The notes: generated by a model from the letters alone, not told the origin. A DNA stretch of 64,000 bases from Tubulanus polymorphus (GCF_964204645.1 NC_134026.1:8445450-8509449); one strand, 5' to 3'. Shown: positions 54,401-59,965, numbered from the stretch's first letter. Program-made: numbers and translations.

Positions 54401-57400
54401 CTATATCTGTACTTCGATTACCGATTTCAAAATCAAACCCCGTTTCATTCCTGCCAGGTGTGGTGGGTTTGTAAGGGACCCCAATCAATCCAAATCAAAT
54501 CAAACAAAATCTACCGATTAGGTAAATAACAGGGTCAATCCCTACATACAGATTCGAAAAAAAATCGAAGATACCATTCACAATTACCAATTCGTTATCT
54601 AATACAACCTACTCAAAATGATGACATTAGTCTTTTATCATTCTACATCCATCACGCATTGGCCATCGTTATCGAAACATTGTGGTCAAAACCGTTCTAA
54701 AAAACACTCGAAAATCCCGGACATAGCCGACCTAAACTACGAATCTCGTCGGAAATTACCAGATTTATTATTCATACGAAATATCATATCCTCGATCTCT
54801 CTCTAAAGAAGTCTTAAATATTTAAACTCCCGAGCTTTTAATATATATATTTTTCGAATCTCGCAGTATATGCCAGCGCCATATCGCTCCACAGAGAGAT
54901 TCGATCTTTTAGGGAATGATTTCGCCGGAGATCTTGAAATCAATGATGAACACTTATCAATCAGTCGAGCGCGCTTATGACTAAGAACGTTTTGAGGCCG
55001 CTTATCATCGATAGTATCTCGTACGTACAATATATCAGTATAACTATCTGATATCTTGAATATAGCTAATAATACCGGCGAAGGCCAACATTTCTCGTTA
55101 ACCTCCCATCGAAACCACTTAAGATCTGTCAAAGTAAAGAAATTCTGATTTACGACGACCAGCTCGACGATTGCTACTCATAAGTACATTTACGAAAACA
55201 GTTTTTATTCTTTCGATTTTCGAAATACTTCAAGTGGCGACATAATATACGCGCACGAGTCGACTCGAGAATTGTTGACTGCCGCGTATGAAGAACAGCA
55301 GGTAAAAAACACAATTGAACCGAATGTTCCGAACACGCACGAAAAATACATATTAATTCTTGAACAACTGCTGCTCTATTGTAGCACATGGTAATACATT
55401 ACTCCCCGGAAGCAAGCGGTTTTCCTCTGTATTACGGGGGCCCTCCCGACAACATACGCAGCTGTTTCTAAGTGGACTTAACAATCTCTCCAGTTATATA
55501 TAAAGATTTGATTCCCGTGAGATGTGAACTACTGACTACTCAGTGTTTGCCGAGGCTGTATTTACAAATGCACTGCTGCACTGGCTGGCTGGCTGCCTGC
55601 TGCCAGATTGTGTCATGTCGACGGAGAGTGATTTTCCTCAACCCGCTACAACAAGAAGAGGAGCTTCAGAGCAGGCGTTTACGATGCTTATATTCGCGCA
55701 CTGAAACAGCGGTTGTTGCAGCATTGTACTCGCGGATATGCTGAATTCAGCAGTCTTTATAGAATAACCGTTCCGCACAGCAACACAGGCCAAAGCTGGT
55801 CTCTGCATCGCGATCTTCGACGTCGCCCGCCATGCAGCTGAATCACGGCGATCTCGTTACCAGAAATGCATGCAAATTTCAACGAACAGAACGACGGAGC
55901 TCTGCGCAGCACGGCAAGAAATTCATTTCCTGTCGTACCCCCCTGGTGCAGTACAAAACCCCCGCGAGATAATGGAACGAATAGGATTATTCGCGTCGAA
56001 TACGTGTATATAGATTTGTAGTATAATATAATATTACCCCCGTACATAACGAGCAGAATCAGAATTGTCGAGCAGTTGGCGTCGAAGGGAAGATTTCGGA
56101 CACTCGTGTGCGCTTGCTCGGTGCAATCCGATGTAAAGCAAATAACCGAAACCCGATCTGCGCTGTAAACAGAAACAGGCCGCCGAGAGCTAAATCGGGA
56201 CATTTCGAAACTTTGCCAGCAATAAAAATCAACGCAACGGCTTGCGTGGCTTACATTTTTCATGTCATGTCGTAGCATTAGTCGTACCACACACCTCTTT
56301 CCCGATTCAGATTTCCGTCCATATAGGTCACTCGTCTATAGGCGGTTGATTTTCCGACTAACGAGATTATAGCCCTTTCAATGGAAATTATCAAAACACG
56401 GAATTAAGGATAATTGTTTGATTGAGAGAGTGCGGCGCATTTACTCCAGGGGGACCTAATTTTCGCAGACTGAAAATCGTATAATAGCGTTGTTGCCGAT
56501 GTCGTCGTATTTTGAGTCGTCTATCAATTGCATAACGAATTTGCAGGTGAAATAATAGCAGCAACGAACATAAAACGCCGACTCACAGATAGTGAATTCA
56601 AAAACTGAGTCAGCGAAAACAACGGCCGCGTCTAATGTTGATCGGTGATTAATACGATGAATCCGAACGAATGGAATCTAGACGAGAGGAACTATCGAAA
56701 AAAGATGATACGCTTAGAGAGAATGGTACAAATCGACAGAATCTATTACAGAGATTGACCCGCGTTTGAAATAAATACCGATAGGTGCAGTGCATTTGGG
56801 AATGAAATCATACAAATCGGCAGAATCAGAATTTACGATGCTACTGAACCTGGATCCGTAGGAATCGAATAAGCACTGCCGTTTTAAAGATTACTTTTCT
56901 CGAGAACGAATACGTTTTTGTTCGCTTGCATCATCGCAAGCGACAACGGATATACACGAATCTAGCTGAACAGATACTGCTGAACAGAATCTGCGTGAAA
57001 ACCAATTTATTTATTCTTAGCTCCTAGAGAGAGAGAGAGAGAGGAGAGAGTGGTGGCGGACGGGAGAGGAGAGACAGGCTGAATGACTCACTCATTGATT
57101 CAGTCAGATACAAAGACAAGGTGACAAATGGGCATGTGACCCAATTACTTGGCGAGAGAAATGATTTATCCCGAAGAATGTTAACTGCCTGCTCTCCTTA
57201 CGTACCCCCCTAATCATATTCTCTACAACTGCCGCAGGCCGACCCCGAGTTCCTACTTCGAATCTACTATTAAGTCTATATGAAAGACTACTACGATTTC
57301 TACTAAATTCTACTAGTTACCTTGTAATTAATCTATGTATATGATATGTTTTTTTTTTTTTTGGTTTCTACTTCTACAAAATTGTAGAAAATTCTGACCT

Positions 57401-59719
57401 ACGCATTTGCCGACGTGTCCTTTAGGCTTTTATAATCCGATTTTTAATATAATCCTCAATAATACGCATTGTAATCCGAGTTTTAAATAATCGTATGTAA
57501 TCCCGCGCGAGATAACGCTGAAAAAATAGAGAGTAGTTTGCGTTTTCTTTTTCTGTTATCGTTCTCGTCGTTTAGATACGTTACCTTCGTTGTGTTTTTC
57601 TTCGGCACTGCCACTTTCGGGTCGATCTGAAAAAGTCGAAAATGAAAAAGATTAGTAAGATACTTCTTTACGAGGAGGACACGAAGATGGTAAAGATGGT
57701 AGGGTCAACGGGGCTGGTCGCGTCGAAAAAATCATCGAAATAATCAACGACGAACAGCTGGCTTTTTCTTGAGACAGGACTCAGGTTTTGTTTTCATAGT
57801 CTTGCTCGAATTAAAAAGCCACCGATATAAAGCAAAACCAGACATTTTAAAGGAGGTCAAAAGTTCTTCAACTCGCCAGGTTATTTACAGACAGAAACCC
57901 CCTAATGCAGAACAGAAGCAGTCAGGCATGCATCCTCAAAAACATTCTTCAAAAGCTGCACAAAGGCAACACCAATGAATACAATGCCTTTATCAAAGTA
58001 GGCCAACATAAGATGAAGCAAAACAATTTACATTAACAGCTGTGATAGGTAGTTGTTCAATGCTGCCATTATTGAAGGCCCCTTGCATGAATGCTAGAGT
58101 ATAAGCAGTGTTGAGGTCCATGATGTGTTCCAAGTGGAAGCTGGGACATAAATGAGAGTCCCGAGTAACAGTATTCCGGATTATATACACCCGGAATGTT
58201 GTCAATCACGGCTTTTTGCGGTGTATGCGCGCGCGTTTTAATGCCATGTCATTTCCACCTCCGTGGGGAGACTTGAAACGATTCCCCCTCCATTCAAAAC
58301 ACAGGTAGATTCCAGTGTAAAGGATATTTACAAACCAAACACGATGGTGCTGTATAAATATAAATGATTCATAGCGCGGCATTTCTCTCTGCCCGGCTAC
58401 CGCACAAAACCTGGAATATTTTTCACTACGAACTTAAAGTATACGGTGCTATTACACAATGTGGCTATTCTACGGGTGGCGTTTATTAATAGTGCTCAAA
58501 ACATAACTGAAAACCTCTACTACAAGATGCACTCAGTTTCTTCGGAAAGACAGAGAAGAAAGAGAGAGAAAAGTTTAAAATGAAAGGAATAAATAAAAAA
58601 GCAAGTTTTTCGTACCTTCTTGGCATCTAATATATGTGCATTATTTCCACAATTTAATACTTTATCTACACATGACGGGTCGCAAAAGGTTACAAAGCCA
58701 AAGCCCCTGAAACATCCAAATACAATCAATTAAAATGCAATTCTACCACTACTATACTTCTTTTCCATCCAAGACATAGCCGTCGATAATGAAACAAATC
58801 GCACAGCTCCGAGACTGAATTTCTACTATGAGTGCAAAATAAAATCTACCGGCATTTGCCTATCTTACATGAATATACTGTATAATATATAGTTCGGTTC
58901 TAAAGGACCTAGCCGAGCCATAAAGAGACTTTAAATTTCATTATGAGGAAAGTTATAAACTAGACTAACGCCTCTAGCATATAAAGACTCAAAAAGTTAC
59001 ATTTTCTAGACACTACTTTTCAACTATATATGAATATCAACTAGTGAATAAGACATGTAAATGCTATAAAATTTATCTTGCTATGGAAAATAAAAAACGA
59101 CAATAAATTTTAGCTCACCTAGATCGTTTAGTGATTGGGTCTTTCATGACCATGCATTCCTTCACTTCTCCGAACTTTTTGAAATACTCTCTGAGGCTCT
59201 CTGCAACGGAATCGTGCCCCATTAATTTACGTAATCCAATTTTTAGAGATTAGCTCAATTATATATCGCTGAGATTTCACTATATTTAGCTTTCAATTGC
59301 TTTTCGATTTTTCTTATCACGTTTCAAGAGTAATCGGCATTTCCAAATTTCTGACGTTAACCACTCTTGATACATTCAACGACCCTATTCTATAATCAAA
59401 CTCCGATTGATACGCGTACAACGTTAACTTACCTGGAGTAGTTTGCCAGCTAAGTCCTCCTATAAACATTTTCCTGAAAATAGAATTTCGACCGATAATG
59501 CCCGTGAAAGTGAACGCTAATCGCGTATCAAATCATCGACAGTATTCATCGATATGGTAGCACGATTTTTTGAAGTACACACACATATATCGCTTGAAAT
59601 CTCCCGCGCCGAAATCGAAACCTCAACAACAAAGCGACATATACGACGAAAAACACTTACCCCGGATGCTCCTCCATACCAGGAGAGGAGCTTTGTTGGT
59701 TCTGAATGTCCATTTTCAT
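7422..59719 (-). CDS. msi: Musashi/Rbp6-family RNA-binding protein, 5' two-thirds (split gene; 3' end outside the window)
   Basis: Proteins of this family bind short UAG-containing motifs in mRNA 3' UTRs and control translation, classically in neural precursors and stem cells. That role is family knowledge. The exons join as 59719-59661, 59473-59433, 59200-59119, 58706-58616, 57626-57585, optionally 45800-45771, then 34058-33966 and 7470-7422, all with GT/AG borders and matching phases. Without the microexon this gives 457 coding bases (152 codons plus one base). RRM1 covers about residues 20-98, with RNP2 KMFIGGLS and RNP1 RGFGFVTF. A lysine-rich linker follows. RRM2 begins near residue 111 with KIFIGGVS and is cut at residue 153, just inside its own RNP1. 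The phrases [24 protein letters not shown] and CMLMFDK are typical of Musashi and are not expected in hnRNP A or DAZAP1. Which Musashi paralogue this is remains open. No exon for the remainder was found between 1 and 7421, so it probably lies beyond position 1. Confidence 0.93.
7640..7830 (+). repeat. GGCCCGGGCC-family interspersed repeat, degenerate copy
   Basis: Degenerate copy with a GGCCTGGGTCACC box, CAGATCAGGCCTCGAGTCAA, AGTGAAGTGCGCCATCAGAACC, and GCAATTCACAAGCAATAATTT followed by a CCCGTGCTAAA-like run. The order of blocks suggests fusion of two partial copies. Confidence 0.5.
8078..8148 (+). repeat. (ATTC)n microsatellite
   Basis: Tetranucleotide run of about 17 units with a few substitutions (ACTT, GTTC). 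Confidence 0.92.
8593..9304 (+). repeat. 39/46-bp minisatellite, 16 copies
   Basis: Sixteen head-to-tail copies of a unit starting CAGGGTACGAGCCTTATGAC and followed by ATCACTAGACTGYGCCTCT. Most copies are 46 bp. Copies 2-4 are 39 bp because they lack a TCCCTCT block. Variants TACAAGCC, TACGAGTC and TATGAGCC recur at intervals, so groups of units appear to have been duplicated together. The open frames across it ([10 protein letters not shown]-type) are incidental. Confidence 0.95.
9434..9512 (+). repeat. (TA)n microsatellite
   Basis: Pure TA tract of about 78 bp; strand-symmetric. Confidence 0.95.
9560..9625 (+). repeat. tRNA-like (SINE-type) repeat, copy 1
   Basis: GGTAGGGTTTCGTACTGTGG followed about 25 bases later by AGGTTCAAATCCCACC, a TpsiC/B-box-like motif. 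It shares the AGGGTTTCGTACTGTGGC head with copies at 13.5-13.6 kb. No tRNA cloverleaf is convincing, so this is a SINE head or old pseudo-tRNA rather than a tRNA gene. Confidence 0.5.
11205..11248 (+). repeat. (GAT)n microsatellite
   Basis: Run of ATG/GAT trinucleotides, reading as poly-Ser/Ile/Asp in different frames; not coding. Confidence 0.92.
12580..12661 (+). repeat. (TA)n microsatellite
   Basis: TA tract with single TTTA interruptions at both ends. Confidence 0.93.
13240..13318 (-). repeat. tRNA-like (SINE-type) repeat, copy 2, minus strand
   Basis: On the minus strand it reads GCAGGGTTTCGTGCCTCGGC and then CATCAGGTTCGAATTCCTGC. The second part is a near-perfect B box (GGTTCGAATTC). 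It is inverted relative to the two copies 200-400 bp away. Confidence 0.55.
13494..13556 (+). repeat. tRNA-like (SINE-type) repeat, copy 3
   Basis: CAGACAGGGATTCGTACTGT, GGCGAGTC, then CATCAGGTTCGAATCCCC. It has a consensus B box (GGTTCGAATCC) about 30 bases after the shared head and no clean acceptor stem. Confidence 0.55.
13590..13640 (+). repeat. tRNA-like (SINE-type) repeat, copy 4, truncated
   Basis: CAGGCAGGGTTTCCTACTGT, GGCAAGTTCGACTCCC, running into a G9 run. It is shorter between head and B-box-like motif than the neighbouring copy. Confidence 0.45.
13637..13654 (+). repeat. G-run (possible G-quadruplex)
   Basis: Nine or more consecutive G, then AGGGGGAGG. Potential quadruplex or slippage site. 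Confidence 0.6.
14041..14062 (+). repeat. (CT)n microsatellite
   Basis: Short TC tract, the source of an RERERER stretch in a minus-strand frame. Confidence 0.85.
14635..14768. mobile_element. Short MITE-like element with about 20-bp terminal inverted repeats
   Basis: The left end ATGGGGCCAGTTCCAAAG and the right end, read in reverse complement, CATGGGGCCGGTTTCAAG form imperfect terminal inverted repeats 134 bp apart. The interior has no coding. A target-site duplication is not clear (a TA or AT dinucleotide at most), so the superfamily is undetermined. Confidence 0.5.
16851..17141 (+). repeat. 290-bp polypurine block (GGAGA-type)
   Basis: Almost pure purine on the + strand, built from degenerate GAGAGG / AGAGAGGGGAG words. 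Part of it is duplicated: AGAGTAGATAAAGGGG occurs near 16941 and 17055. Such mirror-rich purine tracts can form triplex DNA. The long minus-strand Ser/Leu/Pro frames across it are artefacts. Confidence 0.92.
17204..17240 (+). repeat. Retroposon-like 3' end with (ACGA)n tail
   Basis: CTCAATAAAGTATACGAACG followed by further ACGA units. A polyadenylation signal followed by a simple-repeat tail is typical of SINE/LINE 3' ends. The body upstream is not identifiable. Confidence 0.4.
17940..18440 (+). repeat. Diverged tandem duplication, period about 240 bp
   Basis: AATTAAGGTTTGGTTTTATC near 18006 recurs as AATTAAGATTTGGTTTTCGA near 18252. GTTTGAGGCTGGTCTTAGA near 18145 recurs as GTCTGAGGCTGTTCTTCGC near 18368. 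TATGTCAGCG also recurs as TACGTCAGCA. There are roughly two copies. The 108-aa + frame over the second copy is probably incidental. Confidence 0.65.
19735..19955 (+). repeat. About 39-bp tandem repeat with an ATTGG box in most units
   Basis: Five to six units of GCTCTGATTGGCTGAAAGTC and a CACGTAGATGTAGAAAA-type half. One unit is truncated at about 19850. Most units carry TGATTGG, the reverse complement of a CCAAT box. Minus-strand [11 protein letters not shown]-type repeats are a by-product. Confidence 0.9.
20663..20777 (+). repeat. 61-bp direct duplication
   Basis: CCTAGAATTTCATTTTGAAT, ACGACAATTTYGATAGTTTC and AYACTGGAT occur twice, at 20663 and 20724, with few differences. Confidence 0.9.
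20911..21290 (+). repeat. About 189-bp tandem duplication
   Basis: AGGCTTGAAATATGAACG at 20911 recurs as AGGCCTGAAATACAAA at 21101. CGCCAGCATC, GAATGAAGCTGC, AGCTGATGCATATGT, ACTGATTGACC and TCAGTGCTGGTCGTTT follow in the same order in both copies. Confidence 0.85.
21224..21447 (+). repeat. About 65-bp tandem repeat (GTCGGTGCTGG units)
   Basis: Three to four units containing ACTGATTGACC, GGTCGCACATAGTCGGTGCT, GGTAGTTTGACTTGATTCTA. They continue the 3' half of the 189-bp duplication, so the larger repeat probably grew from these units. The block ends in a short GGTCGGTGCT doublet. Confidence 0.85.
27038..27250 (-). CDS. Unidentified 70-aa ORF in a CpG-rich block
   Basis: A complete ORF in a CpG-rich intronic segment. 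The composition is balanced, with a middle [12 protein letters not shown] stretch and an acidic/Cys end (CEFIEECC). A consensus donor (ACA before GTAAGT, around 27026) follows the stop by about ten bases, and an acceptor-like ATTATCAG lies near 27223, so this may be part of an alternative or non-coding exon. No homology is recognised. Confidence 0.15.
   Translation of the reverse strand: MYVTDDHPLSGIIRTRDIYAGFPLRRKITDESKKSPNSPMPLKKEVGIVTSPPLDTLCEFIEECCIGEIV
27641..27846 (+). repeat. Dispersed repeat copy B (partner at 829-1042)
   Basis: Second copy of the repeat at 829-1042, same strand, inside the 26.5-kb intron. Shared landmarks are the ATCAG-AGCAA start, TAACATTTCATCG, CAGTAATATCTTTCAC, GCGTCAAACAAAT and ACCGAAAATCAGAAA. 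The two copies end together near a GGC-GCT box. Confidence 0.65.
29824..29869 (+). repeat. (TA)n microsatellite
   Basis: Pure TA tract. Confidence 0.93.
31374..31662 (+). repeat. About 130-150-bp tandem duplication with hairpin boxes
   Basis: AAAGATGGTTAGTACCTGTG near 31373 recurs as AAAGATGGTTGGCACGTGTC near 31505. The shared order is GAGAAATAT, TTAGCAA, ACGATACAC, CAACGGTG, AGTATGCCCAT and GGTTTTTCAAATTT. Units contain ACACCGCACNACGGTG-like palindromes, which also occur upstream at 31275-31300. Confidence 0.8.
32965..33022 (+). repeat. (TCA)n run in a CpG-rich block
   Basis: Interrupted TCA/TCG trinucleotides, read as Ser- or His-runs in overlapping + frames. The surrounding 32.6-33.45 kb is CpG-rich, but no splice-supported exon was seen. 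Confidence 0.85.
33966..34058 (-). CDS. msi: Musashi-like exon 6 (RRM2 RNP2 and helix 1)
   Basis: This 93-bp exon, phase 0 at both ends, encodes [20 protein letters not shown], then [23 protein letters not shown] is the conserved entry into Musashi RRM2 and contains RNP2. The helix that follows reads [10 protein letters not shown], where Musashi proteins usually have an aromatic pair in a YFxxFG pattern, so helix 1 of RRM2 is divergent. The acceptor is TTCTGCAG and the donor AAG before GTAGGT. The preceding intron is about 23.5 kb if the microexon is skipped. The following intron is 26.5 kb. Confidence 0.94.
34195..34450 (+). repeat. GGCCCGGGCC-family interspersed repeat, long copy
   Basis: This is one of the most complete copies: ACTAAACAACGCTGTGACAA, AGCGAAGAGAGTCACTTCC, AAACCCATTCAG, a GAGCCCATTTGACACCCATG box, ATTGGCCCGGGCC and GGTATGGGCCAAATG. 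It sits just upstream (in + coordinates) of exon 6, in the intron. Confidence 0.6.
34777..34810 (-). repeat. Retroposon-like 3' end, minus strand, (ATTGT)n tail
   Basis: On the minus strand GCGAATAAAGTTAATTGTAT is followed by TGTATTG units, an AATAAA signal with a simple-repeat tail. It is similar in design to 63505-63540. Confidence 0.4.
35107..35154 (+). repeat. (TA)n microsatellite
   Basis: TA tract with one CA interruption. Confidence 0.93.
35505..35770 (+). repeat. GGCCCGGGCC-family interspersed repeat, long copy
   Basis: This copy has GGCCCGTGCC, TTAACAATGCTTAATCGAAG, CTATCAGAACCAGTTGCAAT, TGGCACGCAATAATTTGTC, TTTTGGCCCGGGCCAAAC, ATTTGGCACCCGTGCGAACA and GGCCAAAAACAGCCGTG. It is the clearest template for a consensus. 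Confidence 0.65.
36197..36250 (+). repeat. (CAG)n / GCA run
   Basis: Interrupted CAG trinucleotides, reading as poly-Ala in one frame. No coding support. Confidence 0.85.
36345..36427 (+). repeat. (TA)n microsatellite
   Basis: Pure TA tract of about 80 bp. Confidence 0.95.
36784..36891. repeat. Long near-perfect hairpin (foldback element)
   Basis: Arms of roughly 50 bp face each other across a loop of about seven bases. The left arm starts GGTTTTATAGACCGGTATTA, the right arm ends GGTAATACGGGCCTATAAAA, and the inner ends are CTCAATT/AATTGAG. It includes a G-rich stretch (GGGGGGAGGGGGGC) paired with GCCCCC. Probably a foldback/MITE-type insertion, or an RNA hairpin if transcribed. Confidence 0.75.
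36905..37020 (+). mobile_element. Fragment of the TTAA-type MITE family
   Basis: TAACAAGTTCGTGTCATTTT and CATAAGATTGGATGAGGTGG match the reverse complement of 51971-52042 inside the intact element at 51683-52161. GGGCCCAAAAATCA continues the match. The terminal CCCATTAG ends are not visible. Confidence 0.55.
37117..37365 (-). CDS. Unidentified 82-aa ORF in a CpG-rich block
   Basis: The ORF begins [15 protein letters not shown] and has an acidic middle ([14 protein letters not shown]). It lies on the Musashi-like gene's strand between the microexon candidate and exon 6, in a CpG-rich segment (37.15-37.6 kb) that could be an internal promoter. If so it might be an alternative first exon feeding RRM2, but no strong donor in the right phase is evident. 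Chance is the default explanation. Confidence 0.15.
   Translation of the reverse strand: MDENLITPPDRTGEIAMTSTPETLVRNLYRVEYTVDEEPDADNGNVDECASRQLSGAHRSAATYLQIRERSRNFLYFQKVRE
38590..38670 (+). repeat. Short tandem repeat (GACAGTTGGACTCTCTTT)
   Basis: Four irregular units of about 18-25 bp. Confidence 0.8.
39410..39735 (+). repeat. Purine-rich degenerate tandem repeat, about 90-120 bp units
   Basis: AGAGACTGAATATAAGATGG near 39416, AGAGACTGAATGGAGTATAG near 39535 and AAAGACTCATTGAAGGATTG near 39627 start three units with a shared GAGGTTGGGGA box. Minus-strand Ser/Leu-rich frames across it are not genes. Confidence 0.75.
41618..41982. mobile_element. piggyBac-like MITE, shorter copy (365 bp)
   Basis: It begins CCCATTAGCTCCCAGGAATT and ends TTGAGTATTAATGGG, flanked by TTTA and TTAA. 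It is an inverted copy of 51683-52161: the shared interior includes GAGAATTTCAAATAGGAAGA, TGTTGATCTCTG and a tRNA-like stretch. The left flank TTTA may be a mutated TTAA. There is no transposase, so it would depend on an element elsewhere. Confidence 0.7.
45771..45800 (-). CDS. msi: Candidate 30-nt cassette microexon in the Musashi linker
   Basis: A 30-nt open segment encodes the acidic decapeptide [10 protein letters not shown]. It is preceded by an excellent pyrimidine tract ending TTTTCCTCTAG and followed by CAG before GTAAAG. It is phase 0 at both ends. It lies on the gene's strand between exon 5 (57585) and the RRM2 exon (34058), which are also phase 0, so inclusion adds ten residues, five of them acidic (three Asp, one Glu, one more Asp), to a basic linker without a stop. 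I do not recall this insert from other Musashi proteins. A chance match to splice signals is possible in a 23-kb interval. No transcript evidence is available here. Confidence 0.5.
46831..46842 (+). repeat. C-run
   Basis: Homopolymer of about ten C; another lies at 28481-28492. Slippage-prone. Confidence 0.8.
49315..49470 (-). repeat. GGCCCGGGCC-family interspersed repeat, inverted copy
   Basis: Read on the minus strand it gives AACAATGCTGTGGCAAGCGA, GGTGGGTCACTTC, AACCAGTTAGTGTTCACGCG, TTTGGCACAGGCCTGAT and TTGGGCCAAATATGGCCCC. It shows the family inserts in both orientations. Confidence 0.6.
49726..49780. repeat. Short perfect hairpin (GGTATAGCCTGG arms)
   Basis: GGTATAGCCTGG at 49726 and CCAGGCTATACC ending at 49780 are exact reverse complements across a GC-rich 31-bp interior that contains GGCC boxes of the GGCCCGGGCC repeat type. 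Confidence 0.7.
51683..52161. mobile_element. piggyBac-like MITE, 479 bp, with TTAA target duplication
   Basis: The ends are CCCATTAGCACTCAAG and, in reverse complement, CCCATTAGCACTAAGGAATT, a terminal inverted repeat of about 14 matching bases. TTAA flanks both sides exactly (51679-51682 and 52162-52165). A TTAA duplication with termini starting CCC is the hallmark of piggyBac-group elements. There is no ORF of note. The minus strand carries GGGTTCGAATCTC at 51800-51788, a Pol III B-box match. Confidence 0.78.
53564..53614. repeat. Short hairpin (TGCTAA ... GTGTTTAAATAC arms)
   Basis: TGCTAA-g-GTGTTTAAATAC pairs with GTATTTAAACAC-tgg-TTAGCA around a loop of about eleven bases. The total stem is 18 bp with a small internal asymmetry. 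It could be an RNA hairpin on either strand or a short palindromic insertion. Confidence 0.6.
54440..54512 (+). repeat. SINE-like 3' end with (AATCA)n tail
   Basis: CCAGGTGTGGTGGGTTTGTA, AGGGACCCCAATCAATCC, then AAATCAAATCAAAC. A conserved-looking box followed by a short pentanucleotide tail fits a retroposon 3' end. Its 5' limit is not defined; an AGCGGTCTAAG A-box-like word lies near 54225. Confidence 0.45.
57018..57048 (+). repeat. (GA)n microsatellite
   Basis: Short GA tract with one GG interruption. Confidence 0.85.
57585..57626 (-). CDS. msi: Musashi-like exon 5 (end of RRM1 and inter-RRM linker)
   Basis: This 42-bp phase 0-0 exon encodes [14 protein letters not shown]. The [10 protein letters not shown] phrase is the conserved C-terminal edge of Musashi RRM1. 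The linker NTTK then runs towards RRM2. The acceptor is TTTTTCAG and the donor AAG before GTAACG. Because both ends are phase 0, an exon of a multiple of three bases can be included or skipped downstream without changing the frame, which is what the candidate microexon at 45800-45771 would do. Confidence 0.92.
57627..58615 (-). other. 989-bp intron between exons 4 and 5
   Basis: This is ordinary intron sequence with clear donor (GTACGA) and acceptor (TTTTTCAG) ends. Short ORFs on both strands around 57.77-58.2 kb resemble no family I know and look like chance readings or remains of an old insertion. Confidence 0.8.
58616..58706 (-). CDS. msi: Musashi-like exon 4 (RRM1 RNP1 to beta 4)
   Basis: This 91-bp exon starts with the last base of an arginine codon and continues [18 protein letters not shown], then a Cys-Gly-Asn-Asn stretch and HILDAKK. 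With the preceding arginine it completes RNP1 (RGFGFVTF), whose two phenylalanines stack on RNA. CVDKVL is helix 2, and the HILDAKK turn leads to the last beta strand. The Cys-Gly-Asn-Asn-Ala loop is about one residue longer than the usual Musashi loop before LD. The acceptor is TTTCAG and the donor AAG before GTACGA. The exon ends in phase 0. Confidence 0.95.
58707..59118 (-). other. 412-bp intron between exons 3 and 4
   Basis: AT-rich intron with donor GTGAGC and acceptor TTTCAG. No other feature is seen in it. Confidence 0.85.
59119..59200 (-). CDS. msi: Musashi-like exon 3 (RRM1 helix 1, beta 2)
   Basis: This 82-bp exon encodes [20 protein letters not shown] and then DPITKRSR. It covers helix 1 ([10 protein letters not shown]), beta 2 (VKECMVMKD) and the lysine/arginine loop leading into RNP1. 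This block is nearly invariant in the Musashi family. The acceptor is TTGCAG. The donor is AG before GTGAGC, and the two bases AG complete the arginine codon with the G that opens the next exon. Confidence 0.94.
59433..59473 (-). CDS. msi: Musashi-like exon 2 (RRM1 RNP2, first beta strand)
   Basis: This 41-bp exon encodes [13 protein letters not shown]. It includes RNP2 (KMFIGGLS), the first beta strand of RRM1, which presents aromatic residues to RNA. The tryptophan and glutamine directly after it are characteristic of Musashi. The acceptor is TTTTCAG and the donor is GTAAGT. The phase-1 end leaves one G, which becomes glutamate (GAG) when joined to the next exon. The intron upstream is 187 bp and the one downstream 232 bp, unusually compact beside the later introns of this gene. 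Confidence 0.93.
59661..59719 (-). CDS. msi: Musashi-like exon 1 (start codon, N-terminus)
   Basis: This exon holds the start codon and 19 full codons plus two bases. It reads [14 protein letters not shown], then MEEHPG, a short polar, Q/S-rich N-terminus like that of other Musashi proteins just before RRM1. An in-frame TAG ten codons upstream of the first ATG, with no ATG between, limits the start to ATG 59719-59717 or the third-codon ATG at 59713-59711. The first has A at -3. The second has A at -3 and G at +4, so leaky initiation could produce both forms, which differ by two residues. The exon ends ...CCGGG before GTAAGTG, a near-perfect donor. Its phase-2 end completes a glycine codon with the first base of the next exon. 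Confidence 0.85.
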
Positions 59720-59859
59720 GCTTCTAAAATCCCTACTGCTACTATACTAACGCAAGAACTGGAGATGCCAAACACGTGGATACTACTAAGACGGTTCGTT
59801 ACCTACTATTTACTACTACGTGGGAGGTTACATACTCTCTCCTAGCCGAACGCCGTCGA
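59720..59859 (-). other. Probable 5' UTR / proximal leader
   Basis: This stretch lies between the promoter-like cluster and the first ATG. It carries in-frame stops, including a TAG ten codons before the start, and no upstream ATG in the same frame. It is probably the 5' UTR, possibly preceded by a non-coding exon that cannot be seen. Confidence 0.4.
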
Positions 59860-59965
59860 CAGCTGATTGACAGCCAATCTAGCCAATGCTCGCGGGCGCT
59901 GGGGCGTTGCTTGGCTACTGATTTGATATTATCATTGACGTCACACATTTGCTCCACCTGACGGT
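59860..59965 (-). promoter_or_regulatory. Probable TATA-less promoter of the Musashi-like gene
   Basis: Between 140 and 245 bp upstream of the start codon there is a cluster of core-promoter elements: two CCAAT boxes (59874-59878 and 59883-59887, ATTGG in the gene's orientation), GC-rich boxes at about 59890-59908, and a perfect palindromic CRE, TGACGTCA, at 59936-59943. E-box cores CAGCTG (59860-59865) and CACCTG (about 59956) flank it. No TATA box is seen. The elements are seen directly; promoter function and the exact start site are inferred. Confidence 0.5.

Larger units (their letters stand above)
45801..57584 (-). other. 11.8-kb intron between exon 5 and the candidate microexon
   Basis: This intron is mostly unique AT-rich sequence. 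It includes an inverted repeat-family copy near 49.4 kb, two short perfect hairpins (49726-49780, 53564-53614), the TTAA-flanked MITE at 51683-52161 and a SINE-like 3' end near 54.47 kb. No coding exon is recognised apart from the candidate microexon that bounds it. Confidence 0.7.

Noticed and set aside
55757-56290. 177-aa minus-strand ORF
   Set aside because: No domain, no signal peptide or repeated motif, and no splice support. It is best treated as chance unless transcripts show otherwise.
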